From: Longimicrobiaceae bacterium
Lineage (GTDB): Bacteria; Gemmatimonadota; Gemmatimonadetes; Longimicrobiales; Longimicrobiaceae
Assembly: GCA_036375715.1 (NCBI GenBank)
Contig: DASVBS010000023.1
Coordinates: 1-54,714, forward strand
Direction of reading: 5' to 3'
DNA length: 54,714 nucleotides
Under the pieces are notes generated by a model. It worked only from the letters and a program-made list of their open reading frames with translations. It ran no database searches and was not told the DNA's origin. Positions 16,103-24,536 of the stretch are shown here, in pieces (position 1 is the stretch's first letter; every line of letters begins with the position of its first letter). Both the position numbers and the translations under genes were made by a program.

Positions 16103-17402
16103 CGTCGTGGATCTTCACCCCCGGGTGCTGGCGGAGGCGCCCGAGGACCGCTTCCGGGAGGCGAGCGCGCAGGCTGATCCCGTTCCCCTCGACCTCCCGG
16201 CCGAGAACCTCACCCTCCCGATAGATCTCCGCGAGCATGCCTCCGCTGGTAACCGGCAGCAGGATCTCCACCTCGCGATTGCGGCCGCGAACCCGGTCGC
16301 GCAGCAGGTCCCGCAGCGGTTCGACGCCTCCCTCTTCCATGCTGGTCACGAACACGGACGGGCGAGTGAACAGCGCGGCGGCACGCTGTCGCCAGACCTC
16401 TTCCTCCGCGTGGGTCAAGCGGTCGACCTTGTTGAAGACCAGCACCTGCGGGCGGTGCGACAGCCCGAGGTCCTCGAGTACCTCGTCCACGACTTCCTTC
16501 TGCTCCTCCCATCCCGGGTGGGAGATGTCGATCACGTGCAGAAGCAGGTCGGCGTTGAGGGTCTCCTCCAGGGTGGCTCGGAAGGAGGCCACCAGGTGGT
16601 GCGGCAGCTTGCGGATGAAGCCAACCGTGTCGGTGACGAGCGCTTCGTACCCGTCACCCAGATCGACCAGGCGGGTAGCCGCGTCGAGGGTGGCGAAGAG
16701 ACGGTCCTCGACGAAGGCGTCGGTCCCGGAGAGCGAGCGCAGGAGCGACGACTTGCCTGCGTTCGTGTATCCCACCAGCGCCGCCTTGAAGATCGCCTCC
16801 CGGCCCTTGCGCTGGGTCTCACGGCGACGCCCCACCCGCTCGAGCTCCTCCCTCAGGCGGCTGATCCGATGATTGATCATACGCCGGTCGGTCTCGAGCT
16901 GGGTCTCACCGGGGCCTCGCATGCCAATACCACCCCGTACGCGCGAGAGGTGCGCCCACATCCGGGTGAGGCGCGGCAGCATGTACTGTAGCTGGGCGAG
17001 CTCTACCTGGAGCTTCGCCTCCGCGGTACGCGCCCGGGTTGCGAAGATGTCGAGAATCACCTCGGCGCGGTCCATCACCCGGGTGCCCAGCAGATCCTCG
17101 AGGTTCTTTCCCTGAGCGGGGGTGAGCTCCTCGTCGAAGATCACCAGCGTGCCCCCGACCTCCTTCACCAGGTCGCGCAGCTCCTCCGCCTTTCCCTCAC
17201 CGAGAAAGTACTTCGGATGCGGGGAGTCCAGCCGCTGCAGCAGCTTACCCACGACCTCGGCACCAGCGGTATCAACCAGGCGCTCCAGCTCCTGCAGGTG
17301 CTCTTCTGCCAGGCGCGGAGGCACCGTCTTCAAGGGAGCGCCGACAAGCACTGCCTTCTCTCGGGGCTCCTCGAGCTCTATCAGATCACGCCGACCTACC
17401 AT
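16095..17402 (-). CDS. hflX: Ribosome-associated GTPase HflX
   Basis: HflX splits stalled ribosomes under stress. The 435-residue protein has the HflX N-terminal domain (residues 15-125, including YFLGEGKAEEL and VIFDEELTPAQGKNLE), a Gly-rich linker (VRGGIGMRGPGETQLETDRR), and the G domain: G1 GYTNAGKSS, G3 DTVGFI, G4 NKVD. ATG 17402 follows AGGAG at five bases and excludes a poorly conserved upstream extension. It overlaps the DUF2520 gene by eight bases. Confidence 0.96.
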   Translation of the reverse strand: MVGRRDLIELEEPREKAVLVGAPLKTVPPRLAEEHLQELERLVDTAGAEVVGKLLQRLDSPHPKYFLGEGKAEELRDLVKEVGGTLVIFDEELTPAQGKNLEDLLGTRVMDRAEVILDIFATRARTAEAKLQVELAQLQYMLPRLTRMWAHLSRVRGGIGMRGPGETQLETDRRMINHRISRLREELERVGRRRETQRKGREAIFKAALVGYTNAGKSSLLRSLSGTDAFVEDRLFATLDAATRLVDLGDGYEALVTDTVGFIRKLPHHLVASFRATLEETLNADLLLHVIDISHPGWEEQKEVVDEVLEDLGLSHRPQVLVFNKVDRLTHAEEEVWRQRAAALFTRPSVFVTSMEEGGVEPLRDLLRDRVRGRNREVEILLPVTSGGMLAEIYREGEVLGREVEGNGISLRARLPEAVLGRLRQHPGVKIHDGA

Positions 17403-17448
17403 ATCACTCCTGTACTCCGGTGCCGGGGGCCGTTGCTTGGCAGCGGGA

Positions 17449-17946
17449 TTATTGCGACCCCAGCAGGGACACCGTGCCGCTCTTGCGGAACGGCACCGCC
17501 CGTCCACCCAGGGGTGTGCGTACGTTCACGGTTCCGGTCGCACGATAGGTGAAGGTGCCGGCGCGCATGAGCGACTGGCTCGCCGCCCCCAGAGCAGAGT
17601 AGCTGAACTCGACCGGGATCTGGACCTCCGCCGTGTCCCGTGCCCCTACGGTAAAACCCTGGGCGTAGGTTCCGGTGGCGAAGTCGATCCACGTCGTGTC
17701 CCCAGGCGTCGCAGCCGGATCGCTGACCGAGAGCTGGTAATTGAGCTCGTCGGCGCCCAGGGAAAAGCGGTTCGGATTGATGACCTGCACGTTGACCAGC
17801 AGGGTCCCTCCCCGGATCCCCAGACCACCCACCTGCACTGACTGGAGTGTGACTTCCGGCTGGTGAAAGACCGATCCCGCGCATGCCCCCAGCAGCCCGG
17901 GGACGAGTGTCACCAGGAGAGGACGCAAGTAATTCCGCAAGCTCAT
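17449..17946 (-). CDS. LEA type 2 family lipoprotein
   Basis: The 165-residue protein begins with a lipoprotein signal (LVTLVPGLLGAC, lipobox Cys at about 22) and continues as one LEA2/WHy-type beta domain (LLVNVQVINPNRFSLGADELNYQL), typical of small periplasmic lipoproteins. The WHy pattern NPN followed by alternating hydrophobic residues is clear. Role unknown, thought to be stress- or envelope-related. It lies 46 bases upstream of hflX on the same strand. Confidence 0.85.
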   Translation of the reverse strand: MSLRNYLRPLLVTLVPGLLGACAGSVFHQPEVTLQSVQVGGLGIRGGTLLVNVQVINPNRFSLGADELNYQLSVSDPAATPGDTTWIDFATGTYAQGFTVGARDTAEVQIPVEFSYSALGAASQSLMRAGTFTYRATGTVNVRTPLGGRAVPFRKSGTVSLLGSQ

Positions 17947-17986
17947 AGATGCATCGGTTCAGTTCTCCCCCGCCACGCAGGGCCAA

Positions 17987-18712
17987 TCAGGAGACCTCGA
18001 GAGCGGGTGAGGAGGTCCAGCGCTGCCACGCTTCCCCTTCGAGCGGCTTGGCAGCCCCTTCGGGGGCAAGGAGCAGGCCGCGCTGACAGTGCCGGGCCAG
18101 GAAGCCAAGATCGTGGCTCGACATCAGGAGCGCGGCTCCCGCGGAGCGTCGCGCGTCGAGCTCCTCCGTCAACCGCTCCGTCGAAGCCTGGTCGAGCCCG
18201 TTGAACGCCTCGTCCAGCACGATGAGCTGCGGCCTGTGCAGCAGCGCGATGGTCAGCGCCACCTTCCGCCCCATTCCCTGCGACAGCTCCCGACAGACCA
18301 GCGACTCCGCCTGCGCCATTCCCAGTAGGGAAAGGAGCCGCTCCCCCTCTCGGCGCGCCTCATTACGCGGGAGACCTCGAGCGTCAGCAACGAAATCCAG
18401 GATCTCCCCGACGGTCAGCTCCCCGTACAGAAACGGCTGCTCGGGAACGAATCCCATACACTCCGCCGCCCGCACCGGATCCGAGAACGGGTCGACGCCG
18501 CAGACGCGGACCTCCCCGGCGTCAGGGAGCCGATCGCCGGTGACACAACCCAGCAGGGTGGACTTCCCGGCACCATTGCGGCCTATGACGGCCACAGCCT
18601 CGCCCGCCGCGACGACCAGGTCGACCCTGCGCAGAACAATCCGCTTTCGATAGCCCTTCACCAGGCCCCGCACCTCGAGCCTCGGAGACCCCTGCGCCCG
18701 ATCCACCCTCAC
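17987..18712 (-). CDS. ABC transporter ATP-binding protein
   Basis: The 241-residue ATPase has Walker A GRNGAGKST, Q-loop segment FVPEQPFLYGELT, signature ELSQGMGRK, Walker B LIVLDEAFNGLD and the switch His in SSHDLGFLARH. Start is GTG 18712, overlapping the stop of the membrane gene (GTGA), which marks them as a pair. The signature has Gly-Met-Gly in place of GGQ-type residues, as in many export ABC ATPases of the CcmA type. Substrate unknown. Confidence 0.92.
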   Translation of the reverse strand: MRVDRAQGSPRLEVRGLVKGYRKRIVLRRVDLVVAAGEAVAVIGRNGAGKSTLLGCVTGDRLPDAGEVRVCGVDPFSDPVRAAECMGFVPEQPFLYGELTVGEILDFVADARGLPRNEARREGERLLSLLGMAQAESLVCRELSQGMGRKVALTIALLHRPQLIVLDEAFNGLDQASTERLTEELDARRSAGAALLMSSHDLGFLARHCQRGLLLAPEGAAKPLEGEAWQRWTSSPALEVS

Positions 18713-19968
18713 CTCCGCCCCGCTGCCCCCACGGACGCGGCGGCGGCGAGCGCGGAAGTCCCTCCCGCCGCTACCACCCAGATCCACCCTCGCCCCATCC
18801 CCGACCACCAGGTCCACGCCAGGGCGAGCGGGATCGTCATCCACAGGGAAATCCCCCACCCCCACGCCCACCGGCCGACGAACCGCGCAGCAATCGAGAA
18901 ACCCACCATGCGATCGATCCAGCGGGGTCCGCGGCGCTCCAGACGTCCGAGGCCAATCGCGGCCGCACCCTGGAGGACGAGCACCGCCACGGCGGCCGAC
19001 ACCACCCACCCACGGGGGCCCGGAGACTCCCCCCAGCGCGCCAGCGCCACCAAAGAGAAGGCCACCACCGGCCAGACGACCCGCGTCGCCCAGGCGTAGC
19101 GGCGGGATGCAACCACACCGTCACGCGCCCACACCGCCGCCGCGCGACGGGGAAGCACGCGCGCCAGGCCCCGACGGCGTCTGAGCTCGTTCCCCTCGCC
19201 TACCGGCGGTGGCGCGAAGCTCATCTCCAGTGCCTGCGGAGCGAAGCGGGGGAGCGCCCGCTCATACAGCCGGCGCGCGAGCACCGCGGCCGATACCGCG
19301 ACCGCACCGATCGCCGAGATCACCCATGCGGCCCCCGCATCCACTCCCGCGACCACCCCACCCACGAGCGCGCCCGCCGCGAGGGCCGGCACCGGCGCAT
19401 AGACCAGCGGCGCCGCGCCTGCCACCTCGCGGTCCCACATCCCGATAGTCAGGCATCCCCGCCCTGTACCCGTACTACCGGGGGGCCGGCCGGCCATGGA
19501 ATGCGCGGCCGCGGAGGTGGCCAGCAATGCCGCGCCCCAGCTCGTGAGTACCACCGGTATCCCCAGCCGGAGAAGCTTGCGGTACTCCACACCGCCCGCC
19601 GCGTGAGCACATCCCGCGAGGAACCCGATCGCCAGCACCCAACCCAGCAGCCGGAGTGCACGCTCCCGGAACAGTGCGCCAGGGGCAACACCCAGCCGGC
19701 GCACAAAGGCGTCATCGCTGCCGCGGAAGAGAACGGGATAGGCGAGGAAGGCGACCGCCCCGGAGATGAGCACACCGAACGTCACACCCCCTTCGATCGA
19801 CGAAAGCTCGAGGGAGCTCACCGAGCCGACTGCCACCACCCCGGCCACCAGGAGAGCGGCCGGGAGGCAGACGCCCACCCAGAACGCCGCCGTGGGGCGC
19901 AAAACCAGTGCAGCCAGCCGTCGCGCGTCGGCGCGCAACAAGGCACCGACTCCATCGGGTGCAGTCAC
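18709..19968 (-). CDS. Multi-span membrane protein, ABC partner
   Basis: The 419-residue protein has about ten hydrophobic segments spread over the whole length, with an Arg-rich cytoplasmic loop near residue 265. No family motif is recognised. Four-base overlaps with the ABC ATPase downstream and with rarA upstream make it the likely permease of that transporter. The protein is unusually rich in Ala, Gly and Trp. Confidence 0.7.
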   Translation of the reverse strand: MTAPDGVGALLRADARRLAALVLRPTAAFWVGVCLPAALLVAGVVAVGSVSSLELSSIEGGVTFGVLISGAVAFLAYPVLFRGSDDAFVRRLGVAPGALFRERALRLLGWVLAIGFLAGCAHAAGGVEYRKLLRLGIPVVLTSWGAALLATSAAAHSMAGRPPGSTGTGRGCLTIGMWDREVAGAAPLVYAPVPALAAGALVGGVVAGVDAGAAWVISAIGAVAVSAAVLARRLYERALPRFAPQALEMSFAPPPVGEGNELRRRRGLARVLPRRAAAVWARDGVVASRRYAWATRVVWPVVAFSLVALARWGESPGPRGWVVSAAVAVLVLQGAAAIGLGRLERRGPRWIDRMVGFSIAARFVGRWAWGWGISLWMTIPLALAWTWWSGMGRGWIWVVAAGGTSALAAAASVGAAGRR

Positions 19969-21338
19969 CGGTCGAGTTGCCCTCGCTCGCGCATCCGCTC
20001 GGCGATCTCCTGCTCGTAGCCGAGCTCCCCGGGCTGGTAGAAGTCACCTTGCGTGACCTCTTCGGGAAGGCAGCGCATCTCCACGTAACCGCCCTCGTAG
20101 TCGTGCGCGTACTTGTAGCCCTCGTGGTAGCCCCACTCCTTCATCAGCCAGGTGGAGGCGTTGCGCAGGTGCAGAGGCACCGGGGCATTGGCGGTTGCCT
20201 CCGCGGCCTCCATCGCCGCGTTCATGGCAACGTAGGCACGGTTCGACTTGGGCGCGCTCGCCACGTACACGATGGCGTTGGAAAGCGGCAGAAGGCCTTC
20301 AGGCAGCCCGAGCCGCTCGAAGGCAATCATCGCCTGCGTGGCCACCATCCCCGCACGCGGATCGGCGAGGCCCACGTCCTCGTACGCCGCCGCGACCAGC
20401 CGGCGGAAGAGAACCAGGGGATCCTCACCCGACCGGATCATGCGCGCCGCCCAGTACAGTGCCGCCGAAGCCTGGCTAGCCCGCAGCGACTTGTGGAAGG
20501 CGGACAGCATCTGGAAGGCGGTGGTCGTATCGTACTTCGAAATCGGCACCTGCAGGGCCTCCCGCACCTGCTCCAGCGTGACCCTACCGCCCTCCCCCAC
20601 CAGCTGTGCGGCGATCTCCAGAACATTCAGCGCCTGGCGGGCGTCGCCGCCCGCGGCGTCGATGATGGCACGCTCGGCGTCCGCCTCCAGTTCCAGATCG
20701 AGCTGGCCGAGGCCGCGCTCCGGGTCCTCGAGTGCCCGCCGTAGGAGGGTACGCAGGGACTCGTCGTCGAGCGGTTCGAGGACGATCACCCTCGCCCGGG
20801 AGAGAAGCGCGGCGTTGACCTCGAAGGCGGGGTGCTCGGTGGTCGCTCCGATCAGGGTGAGCAGCCCCGACTCCACGTAAGGCAGCAGGAAGTCCTGCTG
20901 CCCTTTGTTCAGGCGATGGATCTCGTCGACGAAGAGGATCGTGCGCCGCCCCGCTTTGCGGTGCTGCTCCGCGGCCTTCACGATCTCACGCAGCCGCGGC
21001 ACCCCCTCGCTGACGGCGCTGAAGGGGACGAACACCGCGTCGGTCTCGCGCGCCAGGACGTAGGCGAGCGTCGTCTTGCCGCTGCCGGGCGGACCGTGGA
21101 GGATCAGGCTGGGAAGCGGGCCCGGGTGCAGCAGCCTGCGCAGGGTGCCGTCGGGGCCGACCAGATTCGGCTGACCGGCGATCTCGTCCAGGGTGCGGGG
21201 ACGCATCCGCTGAGCGAGGGGAGCGTGCGCAACGTCCCCGGTCGCGGCTGGCGACGAACGGTCGCCGGGCACGGCAGGGGGCGCGGGTTCCGCGGCCGGG
21301 TCGCCGGGAAAGAGGGGGAGCGTGTCGTCGGACATCAC
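19965..21338 (-). CDS. rarA: Replication-associated recombination protein A (RarA/MgsA)
   Basis: RarA is an AAA+ clamp-loader-like ATPase acting at stalled replication forks. The 457-residue protein has Walker A GPPGSGKTT (about 80), Walker B LFVDEIHR with sensor residues, GATTEHP, and the C-terminal RarA tetramerisation region (EDVGLADPRAG ... WGYHEGYKYAHD). The N-terminal extension contains DDTLPLFPGD, whose LPLF may be a sliding-clamp-binding motif. A second ATG (MSDDT) is one codon in. It overlaps the membrane gene by four bases. Confidence 0.95.
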   Translation of the reverse strand: MMSDDTLPLFPGDPAAEPAPPAVPGDRSSPAATGDVAHAPLAQRMRPRTLDEIAGQPNLVGPDGTLRRLLHPGPLPSLILHGPPGSGKTTLAYVLARETDAVFVPFSAVSEGVPRLREIVKAAEQHRKAGRRTILFVDEIHRLNKGQQDFLLPYVESGLLTLIGATTEHPAFEVNAALLSRARVIVLEPLDDESLRTLLRRALEDPERGLGQLDLELEADAERAIIDAAGGDARQALNVLEIAAQLVGEGGRVTLEQVREALQVPISKYDTTTAFQMLSAFHKSLRASQASAALYWAARMIRSGEDPLVLFRRLVAAAYEDVGLADPRAGMVATQAMIAFERLGLPEGLLPLSNAIVYVASAPKSNRAYVAMNAAMEAAEATANAPVPLHLRNASTWLMKEWGYHEGYKYAHDYEGGYVEMRCLPEEVTQGDFYQPGELGYEQEIAERMRERGQLDR

Positions 21339-21346
21339 CTTCTCGC

Positions 21347-22069
21347 TCAGCCGTGTCCCAGGATCAGGTGGGCCACGAAGTACAGCGCCACTCCGAGAAA
21401 GACCGACCCTGCGAACTGCAGGCCACGCTCCTTCTGTACCTCCGGAATCAGATTGGAGGCGGCTACATAGATGGTAACGCCCGCGCTGAGCGCCAGCCCG
21501 TGGGTCTCGAGCGGCTCGAGGTAGGCGGTAAGGAGGACGCCGACCACGGTGGAGAGGCCGAGCAGGATCACGCTGCCGAGGGCCCTCCCCGAGCTGTTTC
21601 CGGAGGCGATCATGATCGAGGCGATGGTCACGCCCTCGGGAATCTTGTGCAGCAGGATGGCAGTGAAGATGAGCAGGCCCAGCTCGGTGCTCACCCCGAA
21701 CCCGCTGGCGATGGCGACACCGTCGAAGAAGGTGTGGAGCAGCAGACCAAGCAGGGCGGCGATCCCCACCCAGCGGCCGACCATCTCGTGGCCGTGGGTC
21801 TCCTCACCGAAGTGGAAGTGGCGGACGAAGACGTGCTGGGTCAGGTGGACCAGCAAGTAGCCCACGAGCATGCCGACGGCACCGCCCGATCCCTCGGCGA
21901 GGGCATGGGGCGCCATCGCCAGGAAGGCGACCGCCAGCATGAATCCCGCGCCGAACCCGATCAGCAGGCGCTGGCTGAGTCGACCCCGGGGGGAGGCGGT
22001 CGTGATGACCAGCCCGCCGGCCAGGTTGGCCCCCGCGGCGACGAGGGCGTAGACCAGCGCTGCGTTCAA
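21347..22069 (-). CDS. ZIP family metal transporter
   Basis: The 240-residue inner-membrane protein has about eight hydrophobic helices and the two ZIP metal-site motifs LLLHTFFDGVAI and LLHKIPEGVTI. A His-rich loop (VFVRHFHFGEETHGHEM) precedes the first, as usual for zinc or iron ZIP carriers. It takes up divalent metal, probably zinc. It lies eight bases upstream of rarA on the same strand. Confidence 0.92.
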   Translation of the reverse strand: MNAALVYALVAAGANLAGGLVITTASPRGRLSQRLLIGFGAGFMLAVAFLAMAPHALAEGSGGAVGMLVGYLLVHLTQHVFVRHFHFGEETHGHEMVGRWVGIAALLGLLLHTFFDGVAIASGFGVSTELGLLIFTAILLHKIPEGVTIASIMIASGNSSGRALGSVILLGLSTVVGVLLTAYLEPLETHGLALSAGVTIYVAASNLIPEVQKERGLQFAGSVFLGVALYFVAHLILGHG

Positions 22070-22147
22070 CGGCTAGACGCGTGAGAGGGAATTCGGAAAA
22101 CGAGCGCACGGAAAGTGACGTTCGCGGGAAGGAGTGTCAACCGGACG

Positions 22148-22525
22148 CTAGCCCTCGACGACCACGAAAGCGGCGGCCACGTCGCCGCTGTGGGTCAGGG
22201 ACACGTGGACGCGGCGCACTCCCAACGCATCCGCACGCCGGCGAGCGCCCCCGTGCAGCTCGAGGTGCGGCGCTCCGCTGGGAGCGGAGACTACCTCCAC
22301 CTCCGTCCAGGTGACCCCCTGTCCCCAGCCACGCCGCACCGCTTTGAAGAAGGCTTCCTTCGCCGCGAAGCGGGCCGCGAAGGACTGCCCCGGGCGGGAA
22401 GTCGACGTGCAGTACGCGATCTCGCGCGGAGTGAACAGGCGCTCATGCGCGCGCCCGGGATGCCGCTCCAGAAGGCGCTCGAGACGGGGAATGTCGGTCA
22501 GATCCAGCCCGATTCCGAGAATCAT
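22148..22525 (-). CDS. acpS: Holo-[acyl-carrier-protein] synthase
   Basis: AcpS transfers 4'-phosphopantetheine from CoA to acyl carrier protein. The 125-residue protein is of normal length and has IGLDLTDIPRLE at the start (metal-binding Asp), RFAAKEAFFKA in the middle (catalytic Glu/Lys) and VSLTHSGDVAAAFV at the end. ATG 22525 is chosen because it gives the family length, though no strong ribosome binding site precedes it. It is the most upstream gene of this minus-strand run. Confidence 0.95.
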   Translation of the reverse strand: MILGIGLDLTDIPRLERLLERHPGRAHERLFTPREIAYCTSTSRPGQSFAARFAAKEAFFKAVRRGWGQGVTWTEVEVVSAPSGAPHLELHGGARRRADALGVRRVHVSLTHSGDVAAAFVVVEG

Positions 22526-22659
22526 GCGTTGCGGGTCGCGGGGGCACGAGCGAGCGCGTAGAATACGGGAAAACCCGACTGGACTACAAGGCTGCGGACG
22601 GCACACTCCTCGCAAGCTGTACATCCGGCAGGACAGGACGACCGAAGCGGAGGGCGGCG

Positions 22660-22773
22660 GTGGCTCGATCGAGATCGACGCGTGGGTTCACTGCAATTAT
22701 GGTGGTATTGGCAGGGGCAATCGCCGGCATCCTCATCGGTCAGCTTCTGGTCTATCTCCTTATCGCCCGGTAA
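22660..22773 (+). CDS. 37-residue putative membrane peptide
   Basis: GTG 22660 after CGGAGGG encodes 37 residues: a basic start (MARSRSTRGF) and one hydrophobic helix (VVLAGAIAGILIGQLLVYLL). It sits alone in the 377-base gap between the divergent acpS and dacB genes, which otherwise shows no gene. The hydrophobic pattern recalls the start of small DUF4321-type membrane proteins, though it is shorter. Support is the ribosome binding site and the helix only. Confidence 0.45.
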   Translation: MARSRSTRGFTAIMVVLAGAIAGILIGQLLVYLLIAR

Positions 22774-22902
22774 GCCGGTAAGAGGATCTTCCACCGACCT
22801 GCTCCGGTAGCAACCCTCGCCGGATCCTCCGCACGTCGCCTGTCCTGACCGAGCGGCTATCCGCTCTCGCTTCCGACAACCCGAACCGACGGTAGCACCA
22901 CC

Positions 22903-24504
22903 GTGAGGCGTCTGCTTGCTCCCCTGTTCCTGCTGCTACTGCCCCTCGCGACGGCGTCGGGGCAGCTTGCGCGTCCAGCCGAAGCTCGCTCTGCCGCGGA
23001 TCAGCAGCTTGCAAGCGCGCCCGCGCCAGAGGTGGAGAGTCTGCGGAGGGATCTCGCCAGGATCATCGACGCTCCGGGCTGGCGGGGGGACGACTACGGG
23101 GTGCTGGTAGTTTCGCTGGACCGCGGTGATACACTTTTCGCGCTCAACCCCGACCTCCCCCTGGCCCCGGCCAGCAATACCAAGCTTTTCAGCACTGCGG
23201 CTGCGCTCTACTACCTCGGGCCGGACTACCGCTACACCACCTATCTCCTCGCGGACGGACCGATCCTCGGCGGCGTGCTCGAGGGAGACCTGATCCTCTA
23301 CGGCACCGGCGATCCTTCCATATCCCGCCGCGTGTACGACGACCCGCTGGCGCCCTTTCGAGCCCTGGTGGACTCATTGGTAGCGGCGGGCGTGCATAGG
23401 GTTCAGGGGGACGTGGTGGGTGACGGAAGCTACTTCGACGACCAGTGGGTGGGGCCAGGCTGGGAGGAGCGCGACCTCAACGCGTGGTACGGCGCTCCCG
23501 TGGGGGCACTCTCGTTCGGGGAGAACGTGGTGACCCTTCGCTTGCGGCCGAGCTCGCCCGGCCGGCCAGCGCGCGTGATCACCTCCCCTGCCACGGCGGG
23601 GCTCGCCCTGGAGAACCGGGTGATGACGGTGCGCAACGGCCAGAGTGGCGTCAGCTTCGAGCGCGTGGACGGTCGGCTGGTGGCGGTCGGGCAGGTGCGA
23701 AGCGGTACCGCCGGCATCGCCCGCACACTGCCGGTGGTCGATCCCGCGAACTACGCCGCCGCGGTCCTGCGCGCGCTGCTGGCAGAGCGAGGGATCAGCG
23801 TCGGGGGCCAGGTGCGATCGGTGCGAGATCCGGCCGCATCCCGGGTGCGCTTCGCCAGCCTCGGCGCGGAAAGCGGTGCATCCGTCCCGCGGGTGATCGG
23901 TAGCCACCAGTCGCCTCCCCTCGCCGAGATCGTCTCGGTCACCAACCACGTGAGTCACAACCTCTTTGCCGAGGCGCTTCTGAAGACGGTGGGGCGAGCA
24001 GCGTGGGGAGAAGGCAGCTACCGGGCCGGGGCGGCCGCTGTGCAGCACTTCCTCGAGGAGGAGCTGGGGCCCGAGCCCGTGTCCATCTCCCAGGTGGACG
24101 GCTCGGGTCTCTCGCGCAACAACCTGCTCACTGCGCGCACGGCGGTGCGGTTACTCGGCTACATGCCGGAGAGCGACGTGTGGGACAGCTACTTCGCTTC
24201 GCTACCGGCCGCCGCGGTGCCCCGAGGCCTGGAGCACCGCATGCGGGGCACCGCCGCCGCCGCCAACCTGCGGGCGAAGACCGGGACGATCCGCCGGGTG
24301 TCGGCGCTCTCGGGGTACGTGCGGACGGCGGACGGTGAGCTGCTGGCCTTCAGCATCCTTGCCAACGGGGTCCCCTCCACCGCGCGCGCGAAGCAGTCGG
24401 AAGACCAGATCGGTGCTCGCCTGGCGGCCTTCTCGCGCGGCGACGGGGCCGCCGGAGAATCCGTGGCCGCGACGCGCACGAGCTCCCCGGGCCTGGAGGA
24501 GTGA
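22903..24504 (+). CDS. dacB: D-alanyl-D-alanine carboxypeptidase/endopeptidase, PBP4 type
   Basis: The 533-residue protein is a class C penicillin-binding protein that trims peptidoglycan in the periplasm. It starts with a signal peptide (MRRLLAPLFLLLLPLATASG) at GTG 22903. Active-site motifs are S-x-x-K in PASNTKLFS, S-x-N in NHVSHNLFAE, and KTG in RAKTGTIRR; the long insertion between the first two is typical of PBP4/DacB. Convergent with the NlpC/P60 gene downstream. Confidence 0.95.
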   Translation: MRRLLAPLFLLLLPLATASGQLARPAEARSAADQQLASAPAPEVESLRRDLARIIDAPGWRGDDYGVLVVSLDRGDTLFALNPDLPLAPASNTKLFSTAAALYYLGPDYRYTTYLLADGPILGGVLEGDLILYGTGDPSISRRVYDDPLAPFRALVDSLVAAGVHRVQGDVVGDGSYFDDQWVGPGWEERDLNAWYGAPVGALSFGENVVTLRLRPSSPGRPARVITSPATAGLALENRVMTVRNGQSGVSFERVDGRLVAVGQVRSGTAGIARTLPVVDPANYAAAVLRALLAERGISVGGQVRSVRDPAASRVRFASLGAESGASVPRVIGSHQSPPLAEIVSVTNHVSHNLFAEALLKTVGRAAWGEGSYRAGAAAVQHFLEEELGPEPVSISQVDGSGLSRNNLLTARTAVRLLGYMPESDVWDSYFASLPAAAVPRGLEHRMRGTAAAANLRAKTGTIRRVSALSGYVRTADGELLAFSILANGVPSTARAKQSEDQIGARLAAFSRGDGAAGESVAATRTSSPGLEE

Positions 24505-24536
24505 TGGCACCCTGACCCCAGGATGCCTCGCCAACC

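Noticed and set aside
16107-16991. Long plus-strand frames opposite hflX and other minus-strand genes
   Set aside because: They are shadows produced by high GC; the minus-strand proteins have full motif sets.
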